DNA of 64,000 nucleotides from Streptomyces sp. NBC_00878 (GTDB lineage: Bacteria > Actinomycetota > Actinomycetes > Streptomycetales > Streptomycetaceae), in the NCBI RefSeq assembly GCF_026341515.1, contig NZ_JAPEOK010000004.1, positions 1 through 64,000 of the forward strand, in the 5' to 3' direction. This document shows, one piece after another, positions 49,595-57,498 of the stretch. Each line of letters starts with the position of its first letter. Positions within the stretch are counted from its first letter, which is position 1. Under the pieces are notes generated by a model. The model ran no database searches and was not told the origin of the DNA. It saw only the letters and a program-made list of their open reading frames with translations. The translations under genes were made by a program, and so were the position numbers.

Positions 49595-49623
49595 TGGCCC
49601 GCGTCTCTGGGGAGACCGGGCCA
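49595..49623 (+). terminator. hairpin ending the rightward operon
   Basis: TGGCCCG-C-GTCTC, a four-base loop, then GAGAC-CGGGCCA form a 12-bp stem with one bulge. It follows the Cys-motif gene in the rightward direction. Confidence 0.65.
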
Positions 49624-49763
49624 CAGGCATGTCCGGGTACCGGACCACAACACAAAGAAGCGGCCCGCCATCCCCAGGGGTACGGGGGACGGAGAGCCGC
49701 TTCACCATTGACGAACCACACCGTACGGGACACCACCGATAACCAGCCCCCGAACGCACGAAA

Positions 49764-49796
49764 CGGCCCACCAGTCCAAGTAGGACCAGTGGGCCG
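49764..49796 (-). terminator. hairpin ending the leftward operon
   Basis: CGGCCCAC..GTCC and GGAC..GTGGGCCG pair with a two-base mismatch around AAGTA. It lies about 30 bases after the stop of the NERD nuclease gene. Confidence 0.7.
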
Positions 49797-49827
49797 CAAC
49801 GGGTGCCCCCCAGGCGGAAATGCCACG

Positions 49828-50442
49828 CTACGCCTTCCGCACGTACGGCGGGAACACCCTGGCCACCCGCTCAGCCAAATCCGCCGCAGCACGATCATCA
49901 CGCCCATGCCGGCGCCCCGACTCCAACAGCATTGACACCATCTGCGCCGGACTGACCACCCACACCGGGCCCGGGAACTCCGCAGCAGACGCCTTCAACA
50001 CCCCGCCCGTCACCTGCGATCCGTGCACCACCACCAGCGGCCACACCGCATCCGCAGGAAGCGACAGCCGCTGAGCAGCCCTCCGCGCGTACGAGGCGAC
50101 CTTCTCTATCTGCTGGTGCCGGTCCTCCGTCCCGCAGTGCACCCGATCACGGACCAGCCACGTCGGCTTCTGCGCGTGCCACTGCTTCGAATCGACGATC
50201 ACCACGCCCGTTCCGCCCGGCGCGGTCAGCACATGGTCCAGATCAGCCGTAGATCCGGGTAACGCCCGGCGGTGCACGATCAGCCACCCGGACGCGAGAA
50301 GCGGCTGCAGCATCGCCCTGGTGGCAGCTTCACCACGGTCGCCTATCTTCTGCCGTTGGGCCCGCGCCCAGGCGTGTGGATCGACACGAGGCTTCCACCA
50401 GGCACGCAGGCGCCTCCACACGGCTCCCATCAGACGGTTCAC
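49828..50442 (-). CDS. NERD-domain nuclease
   Basis: A GTG coupled to the previous gene (GTGA) gives 204 residues. Residues about 34-140 form a NERD domain, with GEAATRAML (E38), DLDHVL (D69) and VVIVDSKQWHAQ (D84-x-K86), the PD-(D/E)XK-like set, and the usual W. The rest is helical. NERD proteins are thought to process DNA; phage and plasmid copies are scattered. It is the last gene of a long leftward operon and could be a defence or DNA-degradation factor. Confidence 0.8.
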   Translation of the reverse strand: MNRLMGAVWRRLRAWWKPRVDPHAWARAQRQKIGDRGEAATRAMLQPLLASGWLIVHRRALPGSTADLDHVLTAPGGTGVVIVDSKQWHAQKPTWLVRDRVHCGTEDRHQQIEKVASYARRAAQRLSLPADAVWPLVVVHGSQVTGGVLKASAAEFPGPVWVVSPAQMVSMLLESGRRHGRDDRAAADLAERVARVFPPYVRKA

Positions 50443-50729
50443 CGGACGTCTCCCGTCTGCTCCAGCCACGCCCCGAGAGACTCGTACACCTGACGCACCT
50501 GCGATCGGCTCAGAACAGCGTCGTCCTGGTTCACCGACAGGCGCAACCAAGGCCACGGCGTCCCGTCCTCCGGCTGGTCGTCCCGGCCGTCACGGGTGAT
50601 GTGCGACGGAACCTCGGCCAGCTGAACGACACCGCCCTTCGGGTCGTCCTCGGACGGCAGAATGTGCGATCCCCGGTACGCGCACGGCGGATCGTCCTCC
50701 AAGTCCATGATCGTGCCCCACACGCTCAC
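50439..50729 (-). CDS. unknown 96-residue protein
   Basis: A GTG overlapping the previous stop starts MSVWGTIMDLEDDPPCAYRG. It has G-S-H-I-L-P, then a beta core (WPWLRLSVNQDDAVLSRSQV) and a helix. This resembles small actinophage proteins of unknown function. Coupling on both ends is clear. Confidence 0.6.
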   Translation of the reverse strand: MSVWGTIMDLEDDPPCAYRGSHILPSEDDPKGGVVQLAEVPSHITRDGRDDQPEDGTPWPWLRLSVNQDDAVLSRSQVRQVYESLGAWLEQTGDVR

Positions 50730-51379
50730 CGGTCCTCCCTCCACCAGCGCAGCCCCTCGGGCTCCGCACGCTCAACATCCCCATCGCGCACGGCCAGGTA
50801 CCGGCAGTACGCAGCCACGCAGTCCGCGGCGTACTCGCGCTGCGGCGTCGTCATCTTCGACGTCACCCACCGCCACTTCCCCTCCAGCCACACGGTGTGC
50901 CAGGCGCCGCTCTCGGAAGTGTTCTGGCCTTCCGGGCGCAGGTCGTTCAAGCCGTCCAGTGTGACCGCCAGGACGTGAGCAGCAACACCTGCGAGGAGCA
51001 CCGCATCGTCCTGCTGAACGGCCACCTGCTGCCACTTCGCGACCAGGGCGCGGGCTTGCTTGACCTGATCCTCGGCCGCTTCTGCACGCTTCCGTAGCGC
51101 TTCGGGGTCGTCGTCCTCCCTGCGGTAGCCGGGGGCGAGCATCCGCTCGTACTTCGGCCGCCACTTCTCGCACGCCTGGCACGTCACCGCGGTTCCCTCC
51201 GGCAACGGGCCCTGCATCATCGACTCCCCGCAGATCCCCGGCCCGGTCGCCCACGCGTCGAACATCTCCAGCCACGAGTACACGGCCAGATGCACGCCGT
51301 CCGGATCGTCGGAGATGATCGTGGCGTGTACGGGGCGCAGGTAGCGGCGCGTCTTGTCGAGCTCGGTCGTTTCGCTCAC
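50726..51379 (-). CDS. unknown 217-residue protein
   Basis: A GTG at 51379 (GTGA overlap) starts MSETTELDKTRRYLRPVHAT. A CQACEKWRPKYERML segment and a coiled coil (ALRKRAEAAEDQVKQARALV) are visible. Cys and Trp residues in the end suggest a folded domain. No family is recognised. Confidence 0.6.
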   Translation of the reverse strand: MSETTELDKTRRYLRPVHATIISDDPDGVHLAVYSWLEMFDAWATGPGICGESMMQGPLPEGTAVTCQACEKWRPKYERMLAPGYRREDDDPEALRKRAEAAEDQVKQARALVAKWQQVAVQQDDAVLLAGVAAHVLAVTLDGLNDLRPEGQNTSESGAWHTVWLEGKWRWVTSKMTTPQREYAADCVAAYCRYLAVRDGDVERAEPEGLRWWREDR

Positions 51380-51906
51380 CGGTCTCCCTCTCCCACGACG
51401 AGGCGCATGCCGCACGTGCGGAGGATCCGGGCCGCCCACCACAGTGTGAGCACCGACCTGCCCATCAGCATCTGGTTCAGGTGCTTCGTGCTCACCTGCA
51501 GCTCCCGTGCCACCGACGCCTGCGAACGGCCGGACTTCTCGAACGCACGGCGTACCTCGGCACGCAACGATTCCGTGATCTGGTCCGCGTCGTTCTCCCG
51601 GGCTGTGTCCGGCACCAGACTCGCGTCCACCGCAAGCAGGCGCACGCACCGCGGGCCCTTCAACCATTCCCGGACATCCGCCGTCAGCAGCGTTCCGTAG
51701 CCCTCCGAGGTGCTCTGCGTGGTGTCGGTGATGTCGCACATCTCCCCGACGAACGCGTGCGCGTCCTGCGCCCAGTAGAGCTCCGTACCCAGCCGCTCCA
51801 CCTCCTCCCGCGCTTCCCGAGCGGTGAGCAGCGGATGCTCGCCGGACTCACGCAGACCGGCATAGTGACGGGCCCAACCAACCGGCCCTGAAGGCTTCTC
51901 GCTCAT
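51376..51906 (-). CDS. HTH transcriptional regulator
   Basis: The 176-residue protein has an unknown N-terminal part and an XRE-like HTH at about 125-170 (LRAEVRRAFEKSGRSQASVA, RELQVSTKHLNQMLMG). The HTH is followed by a short strand-like end. ATGA overlap fixes the start at 51906. Its place in the early leftward operon suggests local control. Confidence 0.7.
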   Translation of the reverse strand: MSEKPSGPVGWARHYAGLRESGEHPLLTAREAREEVERLGTELYWAQDAHAFVGEMCDITDTTQSTSEGYGTLLTADVREWLKGPRCVRLLAVDASLVPDTARENDADQITESLRAEVRRAFEKSGRSQASVARELQVSTKHLNQMLMGRSVLTLWWAARILRTCGMRLVVGEGDR

Positions 51907-52397
51907 CGTTGCCCCTCCCCAGCCAGGATCCGTACGCACAGATCGCAGTGGCAGCGCGCCCGGTCGCAAGCGTTGGCGGCCACCCACGACCGGTAGTGCC
52001 CTTGCGCGAGTTCGTCCGCGGTTCCGCCGGCGACCTTCCCGCCCAGAGCAATCCCCAGCGCCCCCTGAAGGCCCTGTACCTCCCCGGTGGTCATCACCCA
52101 CTGATCGGTCAGCACCAGGCCCTCGGATGCGGCACGGATTGTCTGAAGGTGCGTGTTCCTACGGTGGAGCTCCCGCGTCAGCGCGTACACGACCGGGCTC
52201 TTCGCCGGATCCTCGGGCTCCGGAGGGCTGTAGTCCTTCCAGTCGTAGCGCACCCACAGCAGCATCCAGCCGCGCATCGACAACACCCGCCGCACCGGCT
52301 CGTACGGCTTTGACCGGGCCAGCGTCACCTTGACCGCCTCCGGGTTCTGCCGCTCCCACACGCACAGCCGGACGCCCGGCCACACAGGGATACGCAT
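51903..52397 (-). CDS. unknown 164-residue protein
   Basis: The ATG overlaps the stop upstream. The product starts MRIPVWPGVRLCVWERQNPE, has a Trp-rich beta part (RGWMLLWVRYDWKDYSPP), then a helical end with CDRARCHCDLCVRIL, a likely zinc site of four Cys. No family is recognised. Confidence 0.6.
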   Translation of the reverse strand: MRIPVWPGVRLCVWERQNPEAVKVTLARSKPYEPVRRVLSMRGWMLLWVRYDWKDYSPPEPEDPAKSPVVYALTRELHRRNTHLQTIRAASEGLVLTDQWVMTTGEVQGLQGALGIALGGKVAGGTADELAQGHYRSWVAANACDRARCHCDLCVRILAGEGQR

Positions 52398-52849
52398 CAG
52401 GCGCCTCCCGCTACGACGGCGGCTGCCACGGCGATCCAGCCCTTGTGCCACGCCTGATCCATCAGCGGTCCCGCGCCCGGATCCTTGGCCAGCCAGGGCT
52501 CGTGCCCGGCCCAGCGCGCGAACCGGACCAACCTGGTTGACGGCCCCTCCTCCTGCCACCGGCCACCAGACCGGTCCGCGACGTAGTGCGTGACCGCAGA
52601 CACCGCCAGCCCAGCGGTCGCGCGCCGCCAGTCCAGCCCAAGCCTGAGGCGCCGGTTCACGGCCGCCACAGCGAGGGCCTGCGTCGCCGTGTAGGAGGCG
52701 ACGTGCCTGGCGCACGCCACCCTGCCCTCGCGTCCGTGGCCGCCCTTCGCGACCGCATCCTTGTCCTGCTGGACCCAGTAGTCCGCGACCTCGTGCGAGG
52801 CCGTCAACGCCGCGTACACCGCGGCGAACTGCGCTGAACGGCTGGTCAT
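52397..52849 (-). CDS. DUF3307-like membrane protein
   Basis: The ATG at 52849 gives 150 residues (an ATG twelve bases earlier is possible). The N-terminal HEVADYWVQQDKDAVAKGGH motif and the later SAVTHYVADRSGG segment match the His/Asp-containing helices of DUF3307-type actinophage proteins. Hydrophobic helices (about 5-20, 55-70, 130-148) suggest a membrane protein. Function is not known for the family. Confidence 0.65.
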   Translation of the reverse strand: MTSRSAQFAAVYAALTASHEVADYWVQQDKDAVAKGGHGREGRVACARHVASYTATQALAVAAVNRRLRLGLDWRRATAGLAVSAVTHYVADRSGGRWQEEGPSTRLVRFARWAGHEPWLAKDPGAGPLMDQAWHKGWIAVAAAVVAGGA

Positions 52850-52857
52850 GCTGCTCC

Positions 52858-53103
52858 TCATGGTTGGGTTGACGTGCTGGTTTGCAGATCGTGCAAACGG
52901 CCTTGACGCGGCCATCGGGACTGCTTCGGCTCCCAGGTGTCGGGGCCGGGGATGGTGCGTACGGGCCGGCCGTGATGGCGGGTGGGCCAGATACGGCCGA
53001 CGGTCTTGCGGGGGCATACGGGTCGGCCGTGCTGGTACAGGCGTCCGCGCGGGGTGAGGGCGACACGACGACCGCAGGACGGGCAGGTCAGACGGATCGT
53101 CAC
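52858..53103 (-). CDS. small zinc-ribbon protein
   Basis: A GTG overlapping the previous stop starts MTIRLTCPSCGRRVALTPRG. The CPSC and VCPRK elements form a zinc ribbon; the rest is basic with Trp and Pro. It may bind nucleic acid. Confidence 0.65.
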   Translation of the reverse strand: MTIRLTCPSCGRRVALTPRGRLYQHGRPVCPRKTVGRIWPTRHHGRPVRTIPGPDTWEPKQSRWPRQGRLHDLQTSTSTQP

Positions 53104-53312
53104 GGTGCGACCCCCTTGCGATGCCGGGCCGGCGGCCGGGCGACGGGTCTGGCCCGTCTGAACTCCACGAGGCGTTCCAGCACGTCGGCTATCAGGCTGC
53201 ACGCGACGCAGGAGGCGATGAACACCCAGTACGGCATCTGCCATTGGCCGGTGGTCAGGTACCAGCCGAGTCCGGAGGCTGCTCCGAGAACGCCGGCGAT
53301 CAGGTAGTACAC
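53100..53312 (-). CDS. 70-residue membrane protein
   Basis: A GTG at 53312 starts MYYLIAGVLGAASGLGWYLT. Two membrane helices (about 3-20 and 27-45, VFIASCVACSLIA) are followed by a basic tail. It begins an operon running to the NERD gene. Function is unknown. Confidence 0.6.
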   Translation of the reverse strand: MYYLIAGVLGAASGLGWYLTTGQWQMPYWVFIASCVACSLIADVLERLVEFRRARPVARPPARHRKGVAP

Positions 53313-53400
53313 GGGGCCTCCCAGGGGGCGGGATGTGACAGCGGGTTACGTGGTGCGGGTGTCGACCCCGCGAATCAGGCATAGTTCGATCAACGTTCAG

Positions 53401-53913
53401 TCACTGTGGGTATAGAAGGCCGTGCTTCCGGGCCGCATCCACAGCCGCCATCCGCCGCTGGAAGCCCCGCGACACATGCGTCACACCCAGCCGCCGATAG
53501 ATCTCAGACAGGCGAGACGCCAGACCATCCCGGGGCATCCCGAGCCGTTCAGCGACCATCGACAGCGGCTCCCCGCCCGCAACCGCCCGCAAGGCCTTCA
53601 CCTGCGCATCAGTCAGGGACGGACGGCGCTCCGGGAGCTGCCACTCGTCGGACAGCAGCAGGCTCATCTCCACGCCCAACGCAGCGCAGGCCAGGACGAA
53701 CACGCGGAGCGTCCCGGCGCCTGCCTCCTCGAGCCGCTTTGCGGTGTTCAGTGCGAACCCGGCGCGTCGGGCGAGTTCCGTCTGGGACCAGCCGCGGGCT
53801 TGCCGTTCGGCACGGACACGGTCGCCGATGTCGGCCAGCAGGTCGTCCCAGTCCGGGCAAGGGACGGGCCCGCCACCCTGAGGCGACGGGCCCACCTGCA
53901 CCGGGGCGGTCAT
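53401..53913 (-). CDS. fused XRE-LuxR regulator
   Basis: The 170-residue protein carries two DNA-binding units: an XRE HTH at about 28-80 (RVRAERQARGWSQTELARRA) and a LuxR-type HTH at about 98-150 (LTDAQVKALRAVAGGEPLSM, LGMPRDGLASRLSEIYRRLG). No receiver or sensor domain separates them. The ATG overlaps the preceding stop. It could control lysogeny or early genes; a target is not visible. Confidence 0.75.
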   Translation of the reverse strand: MTAPVQVGPSPQGGGPVPCPDWDDLLADIGDRVRAERQARGWSQTELARRAGFALNTAKRLEEAGAGTLRVFVLACAALGVEMSLLLSDEWQLPERRPSLTDAQVKALRAVAGGEPLSMVAERLGMPRDGLASRLSEIYRRLGVTHVSRGFQRRMAAVDAARKHGLLYPQ

Positions 53914-54251
53914 CGAGCAGGCTCCGGCACCAGAGCAACCAGCTCAGCGGCAGCGTCCTGGTCCCCCGCCACCGCACGCACGTCCAGCGGCAGCGTCGAC
54001 CACACGTCACCGAGCCACTCCATCGCCCACTCGTCGGGCCGGGCAGCCTCCATGGAGGCGTACACGGTGCGCAGGGCGTCGATGAGGGGCAGGGTCTGTG
54101 CTCCGGCGTAGGCGGCCACGTTCACCGTCAACTGGGCGACCAGGTCGGCAGCACCCTCGGCACTGCCGACACGGACCGGGGTCTCCTGGACGGTTTCGGC
54201 GATCGTGCGGGCCAGCGGGGCCAGGGACTTCAACTCGAGTGCGACGGTCAC
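53910..54251 (-). CDS. unknown 113-residue protein
   Basis: A GTG overlapping the stop upstream starts MTVALELKSLAPLARTIAET. It is helical and Ala/Leu-rich with no membrane segment or motif. It is coupled to the XRE-LuxR regulator, so it might modulate it. Confidence 0.55.
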   Translation of the reverse strand: MTVALELKSLAPLARTIAETVQETPVRVGSAEGAADLVAQLTVNVAAYAGAQTLPLIDALRTVYASMEAARPDEWAMEWLGDVWSTLPLDVRAVAGDQDAAAELVALVPEPAR

Positions 54252-54604
54252 AGGTGGCCACCGTGCGTTCCGGCGCCGTCCAGCAACTCATGCAGCCACT
54301 TGTACTCGTGGCTGGTGGCCCACTCCCGTACGCGCTCCACCTGCTCCCGCAGCACGGCGATCTCATCCGCGGGGCTGCCCTTCTCGCCCTCTCGGGCCCA
54401 GCCGATGGGCTGCTCGTCGGCCGGCTTGCGCTCCACAGCCTCCGCGAGCTCCCGGGCGGCCAGGGCCAGCTGCTCCCGCCCGTACTCCTGCTCCGCGTCC
54501 GCATGTGGATTCTCGTCGCGCGCGTAGTGGGTGCCGAGGATGACGCGCAGTGCGGCCTTGATGACGTTGTCGTGCTGCTCGAAAGGCGGAATGTAGACGC
54601 CCAT
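54248..54604 (-). CDS. unknown 118-residue protein
   Basis: The ATG at 54604 has AAGGAG upstream. The product starts MGVYIPPFEQHDNVIKAALR, then is helical and acidic with a coiled part (ADEIAVLREQVERVREWATS). A His-rich end is seen. Small proteins opening with V-Y-I-P are common in Streptomyces phages, but no function is known. Confidence 0.55.
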   Translation of the reverse strand: MGVYIPPFEQHDNVIKAALRVILGTHYARDENPHADAEQEYGREQLALAARELAEAVERKPADEQPIGWAREGEKGSPADEIAVLREQVERVREWATSHEYKWLHELLDGAGTHGGHL

Positions 54605-54606
54605 AA

Positions 54607-55023
54607 TCAGGACTCCTTCGTGGTGCTGTCGTGCCGGGCGAGGGCGTCCAGTGCCTTCTGGTCTGGTGTCCCGCCGTGCTCCTGCGCCAGCCGGACCAGC
54701 TTCAGTCGCGTCTCCAGCGGGAGTTTCGGCTTCTTCTGCCACCAGCACGCCAGCGGGCCGGCGGCGTTCGCGAACGCGGTGGCGTGCTCCTCGTCGTCGA
54801 ACGCGACAGGGATACGCAGTCCGGTACCGACGTGAGTGACGGACCAGCGGGAGTCGTCGACCTCGTACGGGCCGATCAGGACCGGGAAGACGACCAGGCC
54901 TTCGGTCTGCGTACGGATGGCGCCGATTCCCTGCCGGACACGCAGGGTGCCACCGTCCTCGAGGGGCAGGTTCATCGGAACGTCGACGTGCACGGTGGGC
55001 GTGGTGTCGTGTGTGGCGGTCAT
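54607..55023 (-). CDS. unknown 138-residue protein
   Basis: The ATG at 55023 starts MTATHDTTPTVHVDVPMNLP. A beta-rich first half (LRVRQGIGAIRTQTEGLVVF) is followed by a helical end. It is soluble, with no motif. The spacing to neighbours is very short, indicating the same operon. Confidence 0.55.
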   Translation of the reverse strand: MTATHDTTPTVHVDVPMNLPLEDGGTLRVRQGIGAIRTQTEGLVVFPVLIGPYEVDDSRWSVTHVGTGLRIPVAFDDEEHATAFANAAGPLACWWQKKPKLPLETRLKLVRLAQEHGGTPDQKALDALARHDSTTKES

Positions 55024-55034
55024 GCTGCGCCTCC

Positions 55035-55586
55035 TCAGGCGGGCAGGTAGTAGATGTGCAGGGCGTGGTCGTCGGTCTCCGCGGCGTCCCAAGAGACGGT
55101 CCACGGGATATCGGCGTCCTCGGGCTCCCACTCGAAGACCGCCCACCGGGCCTGCATCTTCGGCAGGTAGTCGCGGTCGATGCCCATGTCCTTGCAGAAC
55201 GCGTGCAGGGCGACCGCGGCGCTCCTCTGGTCGTCGGTGAGGATGACGATGTCCTCGGACTCGCATTGCAGGACGGGCACGCCCTCCCAGTCGCCGCCGA
55301 AGTCGTCCGCGGTCGGCGTGAAGCGGCCCATCGGCAGATCCGGGACGGGAACGACCTGGTCCAGGTAGCGCAGCCCCTCGTAGTCGGTGGGAGTGCGCAG
55401 CCCGGACCGCCGCTCGCCGTCCAGGCGGATGCAGGCCAGCATCACGTCGGTCAGGCCGGGTTCGATGGCGGTGATGATGCCGGGGTGCCAGACGGTCTTG
55501 GAGTCGCTTTGCAGGTTGCTGTAGTAGGCGAACTCGACACGACGGCCGACGACCGCCTTCTCCGTCAGGATGCTGGTTTCGCTCAT
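55035..55586 (-). CDS. unknown 183-residue protein
   Basis: The ATG at 55586 starts MSETSILTEKAVVGRRVEFA. The protein is beta-rich at first (PGIITAIEPGLTDVMLACIR) and acidic later (WEPEDADIPWTVSWDAAETD). No catalytic motif is seen. It lies between a membrane protein gene and the preceding unknown. Confidence 0.55.
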   Translation of the reverse strand: MSETSILTEKAVVGRRVEFAYYSNLQSDSKTVWHPGIITAIEPGLTDVMLACIRLDGERRSGLRTPTDYEGLRYLDQVVPVPDLPMGRFTPTADDFGGDWEGVPVLQCESEDIVILTDDQRSAAVALHAFCKDMGIDRDYLPKMQARWAVFEWEPEDADIPWTVSWDAAETDDHALHIYYLPA

Positions 55587-55599
55587 GCGCGATGACCTT

Positions 55600-55920
55600 T
55601 CAGATGTGGCGGGGGTTTTGGCCAAGCAGTGCGGCAAGGACGGGGATGAAGGTGAGGGTGATTCGGCCCAAGGTGAGGGCGAAGACGCGTACGGCGTCCG
55701 CTGTTTCCTCAACGGCGTCCATGGCGTGCATGCGGAACCCGTACCGACCAACCACAGTGGTGACGGTGAGGAAGGCGGCGAGGCCGAGGCCGGCCTGCCA
55801 CACGAACCCGGCACCCGCGGTATGGAGGGGCAGGGACAGGCCGTACGCGGCCGCCACACCCAGCAGGGCGAGGAGCGTGCCACGGGCCTGCAACCACACG
55901 GTGCGCGCGTACTGGGCCAT
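55600..55920 (-). CDS. three-helix membrane protein
   Basis: The ATG at 55920 with GAAGGA gives 106 residues. Three hydrophobic helices are seen (about 11-30, 38-58, 82-100). The loops carry Arg and His. It follows a terminator hairpin and so may be read from its own promoter or by read-through. Small phage membrane proteins of this kind can act in lysis or exclusion, but nothing specific is visible. Confidence 0.6.
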   Translation of the reverse strand: MAQYARTVWLQARGTLLALLGVAAAYGLSLPLHTAGAGFVWQAGLGLAAFLTVTTVVGRYGFRMHAMDAVEETADAVRVFALTLGRITLTFIPVLAALLGQNPRHI

Positions 55921-55948
55921 GACGGGGTCCTTCGTGGGGCGAGTGGAA

Positions 55949-55976
55949 GGGCCCGCACCCGGGCAGGTGCGGGCCC
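55949..55976 (-). terminator. perfect 11-bp hairpin
   Basis: GGGCCCGCACC and GGTGCGGGCCC pair perfectly around a six-base loop, just after the stop of the 163-residue gene. Confidence 0.8.
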
Positions 55977-55982
55977 CTAGGT

Positions 55983-56474
55983 TCAGGACTTGAGCGGGGA
56001 CTCGGTCCACTCGCCACCCGGCGTGTCACGGTGCAGCAGTACGGCCGGCACACGGCGGTTCGGGTACGTGTCGGCCAGCAGCCGGGCCACGAACTCGTCA
56101 CGGTCCTGCTCGGTCGGCTCGTGGACGATGTAGCCGTCGGTGCAGCGCACACCCCACAGGCAGGCGTCCTTCTGCCGCTGGCGGGATTCGTCGATGTGGT
56201 CGTTGTGCAAGTCCACGGCACGTTCGCCGCCCACGGCGTCCCACCAGGAATCCACCTTCGGCCGGTGCTCGCCGTAGATGGCGCGCAGCCTGGCCGGAAC
56301 GCCGGCGATGGCCTGCATGTCCGCGGACTCGAACTCCGGCGGCCAGTTCTCCACCGCGTAGCTGTACGAGCCTTCGTTGCGGACCTTCCACACCAGGGCC
56401 ACGAGCTCCAGCCAGTCGTAGTCGGACAGGTCGGTCGGGTTGTGGATGCTGGTGGTGTCGGTGCTGTTGCTCAC
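55983..56474 (-). CDS. unknown 163-residue protein
   Basis: A GTG overlapping the previous stop starts MSNSTDTTSIHNPTDLSDYD. The product is acidic, with Trp-rich helices (WLELVALVWKVRNEGSYSYA). A later segment CLWGVRCTDGYIVHEPTEQD is probably a small beta unit. No family is recognised. Confidence 0.55.
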   Translation of the reverse strand: MSNSTDTTSIHNPTDLSDYDWLELVALVWKVRNEGSYSYAVENWPPEFESADMQAIAGVPARLRAIYGEHRPKVDSWWDAVGGERAVDLHNDHIDESRQRQKDACLWGVRCTDGYIVHEPTEQDRDEFVARLLADTYPNRRVPAVLLHRDTPGGEWTESPLKS

Positions 56475-56659
56475 GGGTTCTGGTTCTCCTGCTCGGTGTT
56501 GGTGATGGTGGTGGTGTCCTGGGGAAGGTTGCGGATCATGCGCAGTGCGGCACGGCGGCCGGACCGCTGGAAGGAGGCCCAGCCCATACGGCGTGCGTTG
56601 CAGTCGGCGACGAACCGGCGGATCTGGTCGTCGGTCGGCTCCGGCATGCCGCCGGTCAC
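56471..56659 (-). CDS. 62-residue basic protein
   Basis: It starts at a GTG at 56659 coupled to the gene before, or at an ATG four codons later. It is helical and basic (RRFVADCNARRMGWASFQRS), and may bind nucleic acid. Function is unknown. Confidence 0.55.
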   Translation of the reverse strand: MTGGMPEPTDDQIRRFVADCNARRMGWASFQRSGRRAALRMIRNLPQDTTTITNTEQENQNP

Positions 56660-57015
56660 TCGTCGACCGGGATCGGCACGAGGAGCACGGTGCGTCCGTC
56701 CGGGTCGCGGTAGCGGAACGGCAGGGCCGCGGTGACCGCGTACCAGAAGTCCTTGTTCGGGTCGGTCACGTCCAGGACGTCCCCCAGGGCGTGCCGTACG
56801 GCCTCCCGGGTCTCGTCCGAGCCGGGCGGGTTCACGCCGATCTCGTGGGCGATGGCGTCCATCTGCTCATCGCTGATCTCGTGGTCGCAGCCCAGCTGTA
56901 CGGCCTTGGTGACGATGCGGGCGACTTTGCAGGCCCGGTTGTGGGCGATGCAGATGTCGGCGGGGGTGCCGGGCGGGAAGTGGTGGCGGGCGGTGGGAAG
57001 TCCGGAGTCGGTCAT
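56656..57015 (-). CDS. unknown 119-residue protein
   Basis: The ATG at 57015 with GGAGG starts MTDSGLPTARHHFPPGTPAD. The core contains CIAHNRACKVARIVTKAVQL and a helical pair, then a beta hairpin (FRYRDPDGRTVLLVPIP). It follows a set of hairpins. No family is recognised. Confidence 0.55.
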   Translation of the reverse strand: MTDSGLPTARHHFPPGTPADICIAHNRACKVARIVTKAVQLGCDHEISDEQMDAIAHEIGVNPPGSDETREAVRHALGDVLDVTDPNKDFWYAVTAALPFRYRDPDGRTVLLVPIPVDE

Positions 57016-57045
57016 CGGTTCCTCCGTTCGGGTTCGTGGTGTGGT

Positions 57046-57178
57046 CCGCCGCCCCGCCCCCACCGAGTGGGGTGTGGGGGTCGGGGCGGCGGTTCATCGG
57101 CCAGCAGGGGGGTGCTGGCCGGGTTTGCCGCAACCAGGGGGCTGGTGCGGCGTACGGTCCCCACAGGGGGTACGGGGA
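57046..57178 (-). terminator. cluster of hairpins
   Basis: A long GC-rich inverted repeat (CCGCCGCCCCGCCCCCAC at 57046-57063 with its complement at about 57073-57092) is followed by CCAGCAG/GTGCTGG-type (57101-57118) and GTCCCC/GGGGAC (57156-57178) hairpins. They separate the 72-residue gene from the next unit and probably stop transcription. Confidence 0.6.
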
Positions 57179-57201
57179 CCGCGGTCAGGAGGCAGGGCGG
57201 G

Positions 57202-57420
57202 TCACGCGTGCCCGCCGGGCTTGGGCTTGGGCGGCGTCAGGTCGGCCAGACCGAAACGGCGAGCGACCCTGGCCTCAGCGTCAGCAACGGTCTTGGCGTT
57301 CAGCCGAGCCACACCACGCAGGCCCTTCCGGGCCTCCTTGTTGCGCTGGTCAATCGCGCGAGCCTTCTGCTCGGGTGTCAGTACCGGGGGCTTCGGCTTC
57401 GGCATCTTCGAGACGGTCAT
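57202..57420 (-). CDS. 72-residue basic protein
   Basis: The ATG at 57420 starts MTVSKMPKPKPPVLTPEQKA. The protein is strongly basic with a helical middle (RAIDQRNKEARKGLRGVARL) and a PPKPKPGGHA end. It probably contacts nucleic acid or a partner protein. Confidence 0.6.
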   Translation of the reverse strand: MTVSKMPKPKPPVLTPEQKARAIDQRNKEARKGLRGVARLNAKTVADAEARVARRFGLADLTPPKPKPGGHA

Positions 57421-57498
57421 CGGTCTGCTCCTACTGGTCGTAGTGGTCGGACGGGTCGTCGGCCGGGCCTTCGGGCCTGGTGCAGGCGGAACCTGCGG

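Larger units (their letters stand above)
49472..49827. other. convergent intergenic region with terminators
   Basis: No convincing gene is seen in these 356 bases, which separate a rightward from a leftward operon. Two hairpins mark it, at 49595-49623 and 49764-49796, with a smaller GTCCGGGTACCGGAC palindrome between (49630-49644). Confidence 0.6.
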
